DNA from: Erythrobacter sp. 3-20A1M
GTDB lineage: Bacteria > Pseudomonadota > Alphaproteobacteria > Sphingomonadales > Sphingomonadaceae
Assembly (NCBI RefSeq): GCF_018636735.1
Contig: NZ_CP045200.1
Location: forward strand, 1,488,001 to 1,552,000
Length of the DNA: 64,000 nucleotides
Direction of reading: 5' to 3'
Notes under the pieces: generated by a model
Told to the model about the DNA's origin: nothing
What the model saw: only the letters and a program-made list of their open reading frames with translations
Databases searched by the model: none
Made by a program: the position numbers and the translations under genes
Part shown: piece after piece, positions 7,639 through 15,620 of the stretch
Layout of the letters: the number at the start of each line of letters is the position of its first letter
How positions within the stretch are numbered: position 1 is the stretch's first letter

Positions 7639-8468
7639 ATGGCGGATGGAAATTCGCAGCACCCGGCGTTATCGCAATTTCCACGGACTGCTGACCTTAC
7701 GTCTCAATCGCCGAAGTATTGGGCGAAGGAGAAAGATCGCTACCTCCGGCAATTGCTGATCCTTGATATCGAGGAAATTACCGGCAGACCATTGATGGTC
7801 TGTTTTTCGCAGCTCAATCAGCCCATCAATCATACCGATCCGGACGATATCGCTGAGATTATACAGGCGATTGATGGCGATGCATGCGATATCTTGATCC
7901 AGACCCCCGGGGGTTCGGTGGATGCCTGTGAAAAAATCATCTCCGTCCTGAGTAAGAAGTTCTCGGATTATCGCGTGATTGTTCCGAGCTGGGCGAAATC
8001 GGCCGGTACGGTAATTGCGCTTTCATCGAACGAAATCGTGCTGGGCATCAACTCTGAGTTAGGCCCAATAGACCCGCATCAGGCAATCAACGGAATGAGT
8101 GTTCCGTCATTGCTCAAGACCAAACGCTACCGCCACACGTGCGTACGATGGCTGACTTGAGCGCACAACGAATGCGACAGATGGCATTCGATATCCTCGA
8201 AAAGGGTATGATGAGCGGTAAGGATCATACCGAAGTCAATGATGTCCTGAACAAGATTTCGGACACTGCGGGGTATAAGTCGCACGGTGCGGTGATAGAT
8301 TTTGATGAAGCTAACGCACTGGGACTCAAGGTTTCATTTCTAGAGCCAAGCGATCTGCTTTGGCGGCGCATTTGGCTGCTCTATTGCCTTTATGATTACG
8401 ATATGCGGCTAAAGCAACTCGGCAAGATATTCGAGGGTAACAAGTTCTCAATCGGTCGACCTGCCTAA
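7639..8468 (+). pseudogene. SDH-type Clp-fold serine proteinase, broken by one frameshift
   Basis: Two frames together encode one ~276-aa protein of the serine dehydrogenase proteinase (SDH)/SppA-like Clp fold. Frame one (from ATG 7639) has DILIQTPGGSVDACEKI and the nucleophile Ser121 in SWAKSAGTVIA, then NSELGPIDPHQ with the usual Asp. After about position 8118 the family sequence continues in another frame (QTLPPHVRTMADLSAQRMRQ to GKIFEGNKFSIGRP). One missing C in the accaaacg run near 8118-8124 explains the break (an extra C gives KTQTLPPHV). It is transposon cargo. Either a real inactivation or a sequencing indel; the C-terminal half is otherwise well kept. Confidence 0.8.
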
Positions 8469-8603
8469 TTTGCTGTCAGCCTTTGCGATCTTCCCTAGCC
8501 GTTCCTTAAAGCGCACCTCGTCTTCGTCGCATTCTAGGTCGCGCGCGGCTTCCTCAAACTTTTGCCTTTGACTCTTTTCGATTTTCGGGGTTGCTTCTGG
8601 CAT
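8448..8603 (-). CDS. Small charged protein beside DUF3800, transposon cargo
   Basis: A 51-aa, highly charged, helical protein (MPEATPKIEKSQRQKFEEAA, then DLECDEDEVRFKERLGKIAK). Proteins of this kind, with the LECDEDE...FKERLGKIA pattern, recur next to phage and mobile-element genes in alphaproteobacteria, in my recollection often beside DUF3800 genes. GAGG precedes the ATG at 8603; an ATG at 8606 is also possible. Its start region overlaps the divergent DUF3800 start (8605), and its 3' end overlaps the end of the proteinase frame by 21 bp. Function unknown. Confidence 0.6.
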   Translation of the reverse strand: MPEATPKIEKSQRQKFEEAARDLECDEDEVRFKERLGKIAKADSKLGRSTD

Positions 8604-8604
8604 C

Positions 8605-9468
8605 ATGTCCTCGGAACAAAAAGAATGCGGGTACATAGCCTACATTGATGAGGCTGGCGACCCAGGCCTGAAAACCGTGCGCCCAATCGATCCGAACGGG
8701 GCGAGCGAATGGCTTGTTCTGAGCGCAGTCGTAATGAAGGCTGAGTGCGAACCCGTCGTTATCGATTGGGTTCGCGAACTAGTCGATGATCTTGGCATCA
8801 GTCAGAGAAGAGACCTCCACTACCGAACGCTGTCGCCGACGAGGAAACGTGTGGCTGGCGAGCGTATTGCTTCGCTGCCATTGCGCGGGTTTGCAGTCTG
8901 TTCAAACAAGAAGAACATGCGAGGTTATCGGAACCCGCGAGCTGAGAAAATCCCATCTCAACAGTGGTTCTATAATTTTTGTGTTCGATTGCTGCTGGAG
9001 CGTGTGACCGCCTTTTGTGATAGGCGCACCATCGATGATTACGGAGAGCGCCGGAAGATCAAAATCGAGTTCTCAGAGCGTGGCGGGCACCGATACAGCC
9101 AAACGAGTGCCTACCACTATTATCTCAGGCAACAGCAGCAAGCAGGGGCTCTCTACCTCACAAAGCGCGCACCGGTAACCGACTTGCTCGACTGGCAGAT
9201 GATGGAAGCCCACCCCCATGGGGATCGTGCCGGACTCCAGCTTGCTGATTTCGTGGCGAGTTCATTTTACCAAGCAATCGACACTGGCGGATCGAGTAAC
9301 TGGAACCTTGAACCCGCGCTAGCGCTTGCGCCTGTCATGGCGCGTGAAGGGCGATCGCAGAAAGATTTTGGGGTAGCGCTTTTCCCCTCCCGATGGTGGG
9401 AGGCGAAACTGTCGAAAGAACAGCAGCAAATTTTCCGCCACTACGGTTACGAGTTTGCAAGGTGGTAG
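8605..9468 (+). CDS. DUF3800 protein, transposon cargo
   Basis: A 287-aa DUF3800 protein. Signature features are YIDEAGDPGL near the start (residues ~10-19), a central RRDLHYRTLSPTRK stretch, IEFSERGGHRYS, and LQLADFVASSFYQAID near residue 215. DUF3800 proteins have an RNase H-like core with conserved acidic residues and are frequent on mobile elements and in defence islands; the biochemical role is not established. The frame is intact. Start at 8605 is supported only by the frame; the start codon is embedded in the divergent start of the small protein (catcatg at 8601-8607). Confidence 0.85.
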   Translation: MSSEQKECGYIAYIDEAGDPGLKTVRPIDPNGASEWLVLSAVVMKAECEPVVIDWVRELVDDLGISQRRDLHYRTLSPTRKRVAGERIASLPLRGFAVCSNKKNMRGYRNPRAEKIPSQQWFYNFCVRLLLERVTAFCDRRTIDDYGERRKIKIEFSERGGHRYSQTSAYHYYLRQQQQAGALYLTKRAPVTDLLDWQMMEAHPHGDRAGLQLADFVASSFYQAIDTGGSSNWNLEPALALAPVMAREGRSQKDFGVALFPSRWWEAKLSKEQQQIFRHYGYEFARW

Positions 9469-9721
9469 GCCCCCAGCACCCGGATCTTACGCGCTTTTAG
9501 GCTGTCATCCAAAGGACAACCGTCACGCAAGGGGTGGCCCGTTCTTTACCTCGGGCCACAGGGCTTATCTGGCGTTGCCTACCGCCTGCTCTTTGAGCCG
9601 AAATGCGGGCAGTTGTCAAGATTCATCTAGCGATTCCAAAAACTTAAAGCTAAGTTGTTGAAATAGATTCGGAATATCTTGACGGAAGCGACTCGGGCGC
9701 GCCCGTCTCCCTCGGCCACGA

Positions 9722-10687
9722 TTAGGCAGAGACGTTATCCCGCCGATAGGTGATGCGCTTGCCGACAATACCCTTCACCGCTTCTGCGCCACGCTGGCGA
9801 TCATCGAAGCCGTTCGCGGTACGAGTGTTGTAGCGAAACTCGTACTCGGCAAGGTAGCGGTGCAGGTGATGCTCGCCACAATGCTGGTACACGCCGCGCA
9901 TACCGCGCTTGAAGATGGAGAACGCGCCTTCGACGGTATTGGTGTGGATGGTGCGATCCTTGGGGCTCACAAACTCCATGCGGGCATGGGTGGTGGTGCC
10001 ATGCTCGGCAAAGTCGCGGCCAATCTTGCGGTACATCTTGGCCTCGTCCGTCATAAGGCGGGCTTCGCGGGCGATGTTGTTGAGAACAATAGGGTGGATC
10101 TGATCGGCGGTGCTGCTGTCGATCTTGAACCAACGGCTCTGGCCGCTGTCACGGTCCACCAGCGCGACAACGCCGTGCTTGTGGTGAGTACCGCGACGGG
10201 TGGGAACGTCACGCTTGAAGCCGATGTAAGTCTCGTCAACCTCAACCGCGCCGCCTTCGCTGCCGAAGGGCTGGGCAAGGTCGCCGGAGCGCATCGCTTC
10301 GCGGATACGGTGGGCCAGGAACCACGCGCTCTTGTAAGTAATCTCTAGAACGCGGTGGAGCTGGTGGGCGCTAATGCCCTTCTTGCTCGACACCATGAGG
10401 TGAACGGCCTGCAGCATCTTGTGAAGCGGGATGCGCGCATGCTCGAAAACGGTGCCGACCTTCACGGTGAACTGCTTACGGCACTCACCGCACTTTTTCA
10501 GGCCGTGGCGAACCTTGCCCTCGGGGTGCTTCTTGCTCGGCTTAGTGCGAACACCCGAGAGGTCATACACGCGGCCATCGATCGCACCGCAATGCGGGCA
10601 AACCACTCCGTCCGCCCACACGATGCTTTCCAGATACTCGAAAGCCTTCGCTTCATCGTGGAAATAGGGGGAAGAGAGAACCGACAT
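9722..10687 (-). CDS. IS1595-family (ISXO2-like) transposase
   Basis: A 321-aa transposase. The N-terminus has a zinc ribbon (VCPHCG and KKCGECRKQF) followed by the FTVKVGTVFEHARIPLHKML segment typical of IS1595 proteins. The DDE domain shows VEVDETYIG (first Asp), LMTDEAKMY (second Asp) and NTVEGAFSIFKRGMRGVYQH (Glu with the H-rich end). It is intact. I chose ATG 10687, preceded by CGGAG about 11 nt upstream; an ATG at 10723 is in frame but lacks a ribosome site. The gene reads leftwards from close to the right inverted end, so it points towards the cargo and the GTA cluster. Confidence 0.93.
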   Translation of the reverse strand: MSVLSSPYFHDEAKAFEYLESIVWADGVVCPHCGAIDGRVYDLSGVRTKPSKKHPEGKVRHGLKKCGECRKQFTVKVGTVFEHARIPLHKMLQAVHLMVSSKKGISAHQLHRVLEITYKSAWFLAHRIREAMRSGDLAQPFGSEGGAVEVDETYIGFKRDVPTRRGTHHKHGVVALVDRDSGQSRWFKIDSSTADQIHPIVLNNIAREARLMTDEAKMYRKIGRDFAEHGTTTHARMEFVSPKDRTIHTNTVEGAFSIFKRGMRGVYQHCGEHHLHRYLAEYEFRYNTRTANGFDDRQRGAEAVKGIVGKRITYRRDNVSA

Positions 10688-10730
10688 GGTGAAAATGCTC
10701 CGTTGTTGAGCATTATCTAGCACTTACCGC

Positions 10731-10755
10731 TGGGTTTGTAAAGTACACAATCGCC
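10731..10755 (-). repeat. Right terminal inverted repeat of the transposon
   Basis: On the plus strand it reads TGGGTTTGTAAAGTACACAA followed by TCGCC; its reverse complement starts GGCGATTGTG and ends TTTACAAACCCA, matching the left end at 7171-7195 at 21 of 25 positions. Confidence 0.9.
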
Positions 10756-10763
10756 TTTCTCTA
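10756..10763. repeat. Right 8-bp target-site duplication
   Basis: The octamer tttctcta, identical to 7163-7170, sits directly outside the right inverted end. Confidence 0.9.
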
Positions 10764-10900
10764 ACCAAACAGCGTCACGATGTCAATAGAAAAGTGCCAA
10801 ATGGGTTAACAGAGGCGTGATTGCCTCGGTTTCACGGTTCGTCTAGGCGATGCGCGCCGCCGCTTGCCCGGCGCGCGATTACGGGAAGGGCGCGCAGCCG

Positions 10901-11545
10901 ATGATCAGGGGTCTCTACAACTGGGTGCTGGACAAGGCGGCGCATCGCCACGCGGTATGGTGGCTGGCGCTGTTCTGCTTCGTGGAGGCGAGCTTCTTTC
11001 CCGTTCCGCCGCACCCGCTGCTGGGCCTGATGTGCCTGGCCGAGCCGAAAAAGGCCCTGCGCTTCGCCGCCGTGGCCACCGCCAGCTCGGTCCTCGGCGG
11101 GTTCCTCGGCTACGCCATCGGCTGGGGGCTGTACGACACTGTGGGGGAGCAATTGCTCGCCGCACTGCACCTGACCGAGAGTTTCCCCGTCGCCGCCTGC
11201 TATCTGCGCGAGGCGGGCTTCTGGATCTTCGTGGCCAAGGGCGCGACCCCGATCCCGTTCAAGCTGTTGACGATCACCGCCGGGTTCATCGGGATGAACC
11301 TCGTTACCTTCTTCTTCGCGGCGGTGATCAGCCGCGCGATCAGCTTCATGATCGTCGGTGTCCTGTTCCGCCTGTTCGGTGCCCCGATCAAGCGCTTCAT
11401 CGACAAGTATCTCGGCCTCGTCACCGCGGCGTTCATCGTGCTGGTGGTGGGCGGAGTGCTGGCCGTCACGCTGCTGGAGGGCGGCGACGGGGCGCAGGAC
11501 CGCTGCGCCGGTGCGACGCAGGTCCATGCGGGGCCGCTCGGCTAG
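10901..11545 (+). CDS. YqaA/DedA-type (VTT domain) membrane protein
   Basis: A 214-aa inner-membrane protein of the YqaA/SNARE-associated (VTT) family. Several hydrophobic helices are visible: WWLALFCFVEASFFPVPPHP, the AATASSVLGGFLGYAIGWGL re-entrant-like stretch, ITAGFIGMNLVTFFFAAV and AAFIVLVVGGVLAVTLL. The motif FPVPPHPLLGLMCLAEPKKA is typical of the YqaA branch. DedA-superfamily proteins are linked to phospholipid flipping and envelope homeostasis. I start at ATG 10901 (MIRGLYNWVLDKAAH) rather than 10850; GGAAGG lies upstream. It is the first chromosomal gene to the right of the transposon. Confidence 0.85.
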   Translation: MIRGLYNWVLDKAAHRHAVWWLALFCFVEASFFPVPPHPLLGLMCLAEPKKALRFAAVATASSVLGGFLGYAIGWGLYDTVGEQLLAALHLTESFPVAACYLREAGFWIFVAKGATPIPFKLLTITAGFIGMNLVTFFFAAVISRAISFMIVGVLFRLFGAPIKRFIDKYLGLVTAAFIVLVVGGVLAVTLLEGGDGAQDRCAGATQVHAGPLG

Positions 11546-11638
11546 CCAAGGTCGGTCGCTGGTTGCGGCGCGATCGGGAACCCAACGCGTCCTGCATGGC
11601 TGTGACAGCAGGAGTTCGTTCACCAAAGGAGAGAGCCG

Positions 11639-12253
11639 TTGCGCACACCCATCATGACCGCCGCCATCCTGTCGCTGACCCTTCCGCTGGGCCTTGCCGC
11701 CTGCGGATCGAGCCAGGACGCCCCCGATACCGCCGCCGAGCAGACGCCCGCCGCCACCGAGACCATGGCGCAGACCGCGCCCACGGATGGTCCGACGCAG
11801 GCGAGCGCGACCCTGGCGACCGCCGATGGCAAGGATGTGGGCACCGTCACCGCCATGCAGACGCCGGACGGGGTGCGGATGATGATCCGCGTCACCGGCA
11901 TGACCCCGGGCGCGCACGGCGCGCATATCCACGATGTCGGCACCTGCACGCCGGACTTCATGGCCTCCGGCCCGCACTGGGCACCGTTCGACACCGCGAT
12001 GGGCCTCGGCAACGAGAGCGAGGCCGACGACAGCAAGGATGCGAAGATCACCGTCGGCGATGACGGTACCGGCACGCTCGAATACACGCTGGCCGCGCCT
12101 ATCACGCTGGCGGGCATCATGGAAGGCGACGGATCGTCCTTCATGATCCATCAGCGCTCGGACGCGCCCAAGATGGACGCGGCGAACGGTAATGGCGATC
12201 GCATCGCCTGCGGCGTCTTCGCGGCCGCCACGCCGGCTGCAACCGGCACCTGA
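11639..12253 (+). CDS. SodC-like superoxide dismutase lipoprotein lacking zinc ligands
   Basis: A 204-aa periplasmic lipoprotein of the Cu/Zn superoxide dismutase family. It starts at TTG 11639 with AAGGAGA just upstream; the lipobox is LAAC (Cys22). Copper ligands are present: His96 and His98 in GAHIHDVGTC, the bridging-type His113 in SGPHW, and His171 in FMIHQRSD; Cys103 and Cys191 (RIACGVF) can form the usual disulfide. The zinc loop between residues 114 and 140 (APFDTAMGLGNESEADDSKD) has no histidine, so the normal zinc ligands are gone. It may be a copper-only enzyme or a diverged copper-binding protein. Confidence 0.85.
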   Translation: MRTPIMTAAILSLTLPLGLAACGSSQDAPDTAAEQTPAATETMAQTAPTDGPTQASATLATADGKDVGTVTAMQTPDGVRMMIRVTGMTPGAHGAHIHDVGTCTPDFMASGPHWAPFDTAMGLGNESEADDSKDAKITVGDDGTGTLEYTLAAPITLAGIMEGDGSSFMIHQRSDAPKMDAANGNGDRIACGVFAAATPAATGT

Positions 12254-12342
12254 GCGCATCCCGCCGCTCGCGAAGAACGGTGAGCGCAGCTTCGCGGCGC
12301 GCTCCCGTTCCGCGCGGAGGGCCCAAAAGCGCGCAAGGTCGC

Positions 12343-12885
12343 TTAGGCAGGATGGTCGCCATCCCCGATCCGCGAGCAGGCGATCAGCCGCCCGGTCATC
12401 TCGTCGGTCGTGGCGACGGCGTGGCCCGACAGCCAGTGCCGCAGCATGGCAAGCTGCGCCGCCGCCATTCGGACACAAGGGAGCGGCGTCTGATCGCCCT
12501 CTGCCGGGCGGCCGCCATGCGTCGCGATCGCCTCGGCTAGGCGGCGCTCCAGTGGAAGGGCGGCGGTCGATTCGAGGATCGGTCGCACGAGCGACCGGCG
12601 TTCCCACAGATGCGCGACCATCGGCCGGATGTAGGAATGGGCCGCGCGTCCCGATGCGGCTGTGGTCAGCGCCAGCAGGATCGGCTGCAGCGCCGCTAGC
12701 AGGACATCGTCCTTGCCCCGGAAATGCTCGTAGAAGGTGGATTTGCCGACGCCCGCACGGGCGATGATATCGGCCACCCGGATCGCCTCGTAGCGCCGCT
12801 CGGTCAGGAGAGCGGCCAGCGCGTCCACCATCGCCGTCTCGCTGCTCGAAAGCTGCCGCGCCGTCCCAGACCGATGCCCCGCCAT
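12343..12885 (-). CDS. TetR/AcrR-family transcriptional regulator
   Basis: A 180-aa TetR-type repressor. The helix-turn-helix is at residues ~33-60 (VADIIARAGVGKSTFYEHFR followed by KDDVLLAA). The C-terminal ligand domain (ALQPILLALTTAASGRAAHS onwards) is variable and gives no hint of ligand. It is divergent from a VOC-family gene across a 156-bp gap, so it may control that gene and itself from the shared region; I see no clear palindrome to prove it. Confidence 0.88.
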   Translation of the reverse strand: MAGHRSGTARQLSSSETAMVDALAALLTERRYEAIRVADIIARAGVGKSTFYEHFRGKDDVLLAALQPILLALTTAASGRAAHSYIRPMVAHLWERRSLVRPILESTAALPLERRLAEAIATHGGRPAEGDQTPLPCVRMAAAQLAMLRHWLSGHAVATTDEMTGRLIACSRIGDGDHPA

Positions 12886-13041
12886 GGCCCGGTGTACCAG
12901 TTACGCAGCGTTGCGAAAACGTCGGCGCCCCGGACAATCGCCCTGGAAGGTCCGGACCGCCCCGGAAACGCGCCCTTTTCACTCGCCAACCGCCACGGCT
13001 CGCGCCACACCGGGGTCTCCTCGGAAAGGGAGTGAAGCGTC

Positions 13042-13392
13042 ATGGAACATCGCGCGGTTGCGATCGTCCCCACCAGCGATCTGGGCGCGAGCGAGGCGTT
13101 CTACCGCCGCCTGGGGTTCTCGGTCTCCAGCGATTACGGCCACTACCGCATCCTGGAGGATGGCCGGGGGTGGCACCTGCACCTGACCCACGCGCCCGGC
13201 TGGCCGCGAAGGATAGAGGACAACCCGTTCGGCCTGTATCTCTATGTCGAGGATGTCGATGCCGTGGCCGACGCGGTGCGCGACCTGATCATCGAAGAGG
13301 GCAGCCCCCACGCCAAACCATGGGGGACCTACGAATTCGCGGTCAGCGATCCCAGCGGTCTGCTGGTGCGCGTCGGCCGGCCGATGGACTGA
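13042..13392 (+). CDS. VOC-superfamily (glyoxalase/bleomycin-resistance fold) protein
   Basis: A 116-aa single-module VOC protein. It has the paired beta-alpha-beta units: AVAIVPTSDLGASEAFYRRL and GFSVSSDYGHYRILEDGRGW, then LYLYVEDVDAVADAVRDLI and YEFAVSDPSGLLVRVGRP. Members bind drugs such as bleomycin or act as metal-dependent enzymes; the substrate cannot be read from the sequence. An AAGGGAGTGAAG ribosome site precedes the ATG. The divergent TetR gene suggests inducible expression. Confidence 0.85.
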   Translation: MEHRAVAIVPTSDLGASEAFYRRLGFSVSSDYGHYRILEDGRGWHLHLTHAPGWPRRIEDNPFGLYLYVEDVDAVADAVRDLIIEEGSPHAKPWGTYEFAVSDPSGLLVRVGRPMD

Positions 13393-13511
13393 GCGCAAGC
13401 CGATTCTCGCGGCAATGCCTGTCACGGAGCTAATTCGTCATTACGCGGCAATACGAAGAAAAGGCCCGGATTAGCAAATAGTTAAGCGCCGCATTGCCAT
13501 TCTACGGCATT

Positions 13512-15086
13512 ATGTATCGGGAAAGGTCGGTCAGGGAGCAGAGTCGTGCGCGCCTGAAGCGCACCATCTGGCGCGACGCGCTGATTATCTTCGGCGTGTT
13601 CACGGGCCTGCTCGCCTTTTTCATTTCGGTCCAGGCGTTCGAGCATGTCGTCAACTTCTCGGACGGCCACGAAAGCTGGGAACTGGACGAGATCCTGACC
13701 GCGATCATGGTGCTGCCCGTCGCCATGGCCATCTTCTCTCTGCGCCGCTTGCGCGAGGTGCACGCCGAGCTCGAGGGACGGATCGAGGCGGAAGAGCAGG
13801 CGCAGGCCATGGCGATGCACGATCCGCTGACCGGCCTGCCCAACCGCCGCAATTTCAACCGGGTGCTGGATCACGCGATCACCGATGCGGACGAACGCCC
13901 GCTCGCCCTCCTGCTGATCGACCTCAACCGGTTCAAGGCGATCAACGATCTTCACGGCCACCGCGCAGGGGACGATCTGCTGATCGCGGCGGCCAGCCGC
14001 CTCGCGGAGCATATCGGCCCACTCGCCTTCGTCGGCAGGCTCGGCGGCGATGAATTCGTCGTCCTGCTGAAGGACGTGCGGGAGGGCGACGCGCTGATCG
14101 CCCGGCTGGAGAAAATCTCGGCCTGCTTCGATCCCCCCTTCCAGCTGGCCGCCGGGCCGGTCTCGGTCGGCGCGAGTATCGGCGTCACCTATGTCGATAC
14201 GCTGGACCTGTCGGCCGACGCGGTGCTGTCGCAGGCCGATGCCGCGATGTACGAATGCAAGCAGCAGCGCGGCAATGGCTTCCGGTTGTTCGAAGCGGGC
14301 ATGGAAACGGTCGCGATCCACCGGGCGGAGATCGAGGCGGAATTGCGCGACGCGCTGCGCAGCGGGCGGATCGAGCCGTTCTATCAGCCGCTCGTCCGGC
14401 TGGAGGATGGCCGCATCATCGGATACGAGGTGCTGGCGCGCTGGCGGCTCGACGATGGCAGCCTGCGCATGCCGGACGACTTCATTGCCGTCGCGGAAGA
14501 GGCCGGCCTCATCTCGAACCTGTTCTACGCCCTGCTCGAACGCGCCGCCGCCGATGTGCGACAGTGGCCGGCGGACCTGATCTTCGCCGTGAACCTCTCC
14601 CCGGTGCAGTTCGGCGACGCGTGGCTGATCGAGCGCGTGCTGCAAATCCTCACCGAAGCCGGGGTGGCGCCGGGGCGGCTGGAAATCGAGATCACCGAAA
14701 ATGCCTTGGTGACGGATATCGAACTCGCCTGCGACATCATCCGCCGGTTCAAGCGCCAGGGGATCAAGATAGCGCTCGACGATTTCGGCACCGGCTATTC
14801 GTCGCTGCGGCATCTCGGCGAGCTGGAATTCGACAAGCTGAAGATCGACCGGTCCTTCATCGCCAACCTCCAAAGCAGCGAATCCTCGCGCACCATCGTG
14901 CGCACCATCACCGCGATGGCGCACAATCTCGGCCTGCAGGTGACGGTGGAGGGAATCGAGAATGCCGAGAGCGCGCGCAGCGTCATCGATTTCGGCTGCG
15001 ACATCGGGCAGGGCTATCTCTACGGACGCCCTGCTTCCGAGGCCCGGCTCGATCGCGACGATGAGCCGGGCGAACGCGTGGCGTGA
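13512..15086 (+). CDS. Membrane GGDEF-EAL cyclic-di-GMP enzyme
   Basis: A 524-aa bifunctional c-di-GMP protein. Two membrane helices (residues ~23-42 and ~61-78) anchor it; a short coiled linker follows. The diguanylate cyclase domain has an intact GGDEF at 178-182 with no RxxD inhibitory site at the expected place. The EAL phosphodiesterase domain keeps YEVLARW, NLSPVQF, EITEN, DDFGTGYSS, KIDRSF, EGIE and the QGYLYGRP end, so both activities are possible. I use ATG 13512; a TTG at 13494 would add six residues. Neither has a clear ribosome site. Confidence 0.92.
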   Translation: MYRERSVREQSRARLKRTIWRDALIIFGVFTGLLAFFISVQAFEHVVNFSDGHESWELDEILTAIMVLPVAMAIFSLRRLREVHAELEGRIEAEEQAQAMAMHDPLTGLPNRRNFNRVLDHAITDADERPLALLLIDLNRFKAINDLHGHRAGDDLLIAAASRLAEHIGPLAFVGRLGGDEFVVLLKDVREGDALIARLEKISACFDPPFQLAAGPVSVGASIGVTYVDTLDLSADAVLSQADAAMYECKQQRGNGFRLFEAGMETVAIHRAEIEAELRDALRSGRIEPFYQPLVRLEDGRIIGYEVLARWRLDDGSLRMPDDFIAVAEEAGLISNLFYALLERAAADVRQWPADLIFAVNLSPVQFGDAWLIERVLQILTEAGVAPGRLEIEITENALVTDIELACDIIRRFKRQGIKIALDDFGTGYSSLRHLGELEFDKLKIDRSFIANLQSSESSRTIVRTITAMAHNLGLQVTVEGIENAESARSVIDFGCDIGQGYLYGRPASEARLDRDDEPGERVA

Positions 15087-15113
15087 CCCGCCGGGCGCGC
15101 TTCGACGGCCGCT

Positions 15114-15545
15114 TTAGCCCTGAAAATTCGTCTCCAGCGTGATCTCGCAATCGAGCAGCTTGGAAATCGGGCAGCCTTCCTTGGCCTTCTTCGCCAGCTC
15201 CTCGAACTTCGCCTGATCGGCGTCGGCGACCTTGCCGGTCAGCGTCAGGGCCGATTTGGAAACCCTGAACCCGCCGTCGGGATCGTCTTCCAGGGTCACC
15301 TTGGCGGTGGTTTCGAGATGGCCGTCTTCGAAGCCTGCGTTCCCCAGTTGGATCGACAGCGCCATCGTGAAGCAGCTGGCATGCGCGGCGGCGATCATCT
15401 CTTCGGGATTGGTGCCCGGCTTGTCCTCGAACCGCGTGTTGAAGCCATAGGGATGGTCGAGCGCGCCCGACTTGGTCTTGACGTGGCCCTTCCCGGACTT
15501 GCCTAGGCCATCATAGGTCGCGGTGGCGGAATTGGTGGTCTTCAT
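15114..15545 (-). CDS. OsmC-family peroxiredoxin
   Basis: A 143-aa OsmC/Ohr-superfamily protein that reduces organic hydroperoxides with a thiol pair. The peroxidatic Cys is in AAAHASCFTMAL (about residue 58) and the resolving Cys in AKEGCPISKLL (about 124), both present. The opening ATATYDGLGKSGKGHVKTKS and the GTNPEEMIAA motif are typical of the OsmC branch. It stands alone and convergent with the GGDEF-EAL gene across a 27-bp gap. GGAGAAACGCAG lies just before the ATG. Confidence 0.92.
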   Translation of the reverse strand: MKTTNSATATYDGLGKSGKGHVKTKSGALDHPYGFNTRFEDKPGTNPEEMIAAAHASCFTMALSIQLGNAGFEDGHLETTAKVTLEDDPDGGFRVSKSALTLTGKVADADQAKFEELAKKAKEGCPISKLLDCEITLETNFQG

Positions 15546-15620
15546 CTGCGTTTCTCCGTTTAGGGTTCGCGCGATAGACGGATCGGGCCGGCTATGCGTT
15601 CCCCGCTTCGGACGCTCTTC

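Larger units (their letters stand above)
7171..10755. mobile_element. IS1595-family transposon carrying passenger genes (3585 bp)
   Basis: The element is bounded by inverted ends at 7171-7195 and 10731-10755 that both start GGCG and end TTTACAAACCCA when read inwards (21 of 25 positions identical), flanked by perfect 8-bp direct repeats tttctcta. Inside are an IS1595-type transposase gene (minus strand) and three cargo genes: a Clp-fold serine proteinase (frameshifted), a ~50-aa charged protein and a DUF3800 protein. Some IS1595-family groups are known to carry passenger genes. Its base composition is visibly more AT-rich than the neighbouring chromosome. The intact duplication suggests fairly recent insertion between the GTA cluster and a DedA-like gene. 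Confidence 0.9.

Noticed and set aside
9469-9721. Possible inner inverted repeat (gggtggcccgtt / cgggccac) near 9533-9570 as an element end.
   Set aside because: The true ends with an 8-bp duplication were found at 7171 and 10755; this is too short and lies inside the element.
13494-13511. TTG at 13494 as the start of the GGDEF-EAL gene.
   Set aside because: The added six residues carry no family sequence; ATG 13512 is simpler, though neither has a good ribosome site.
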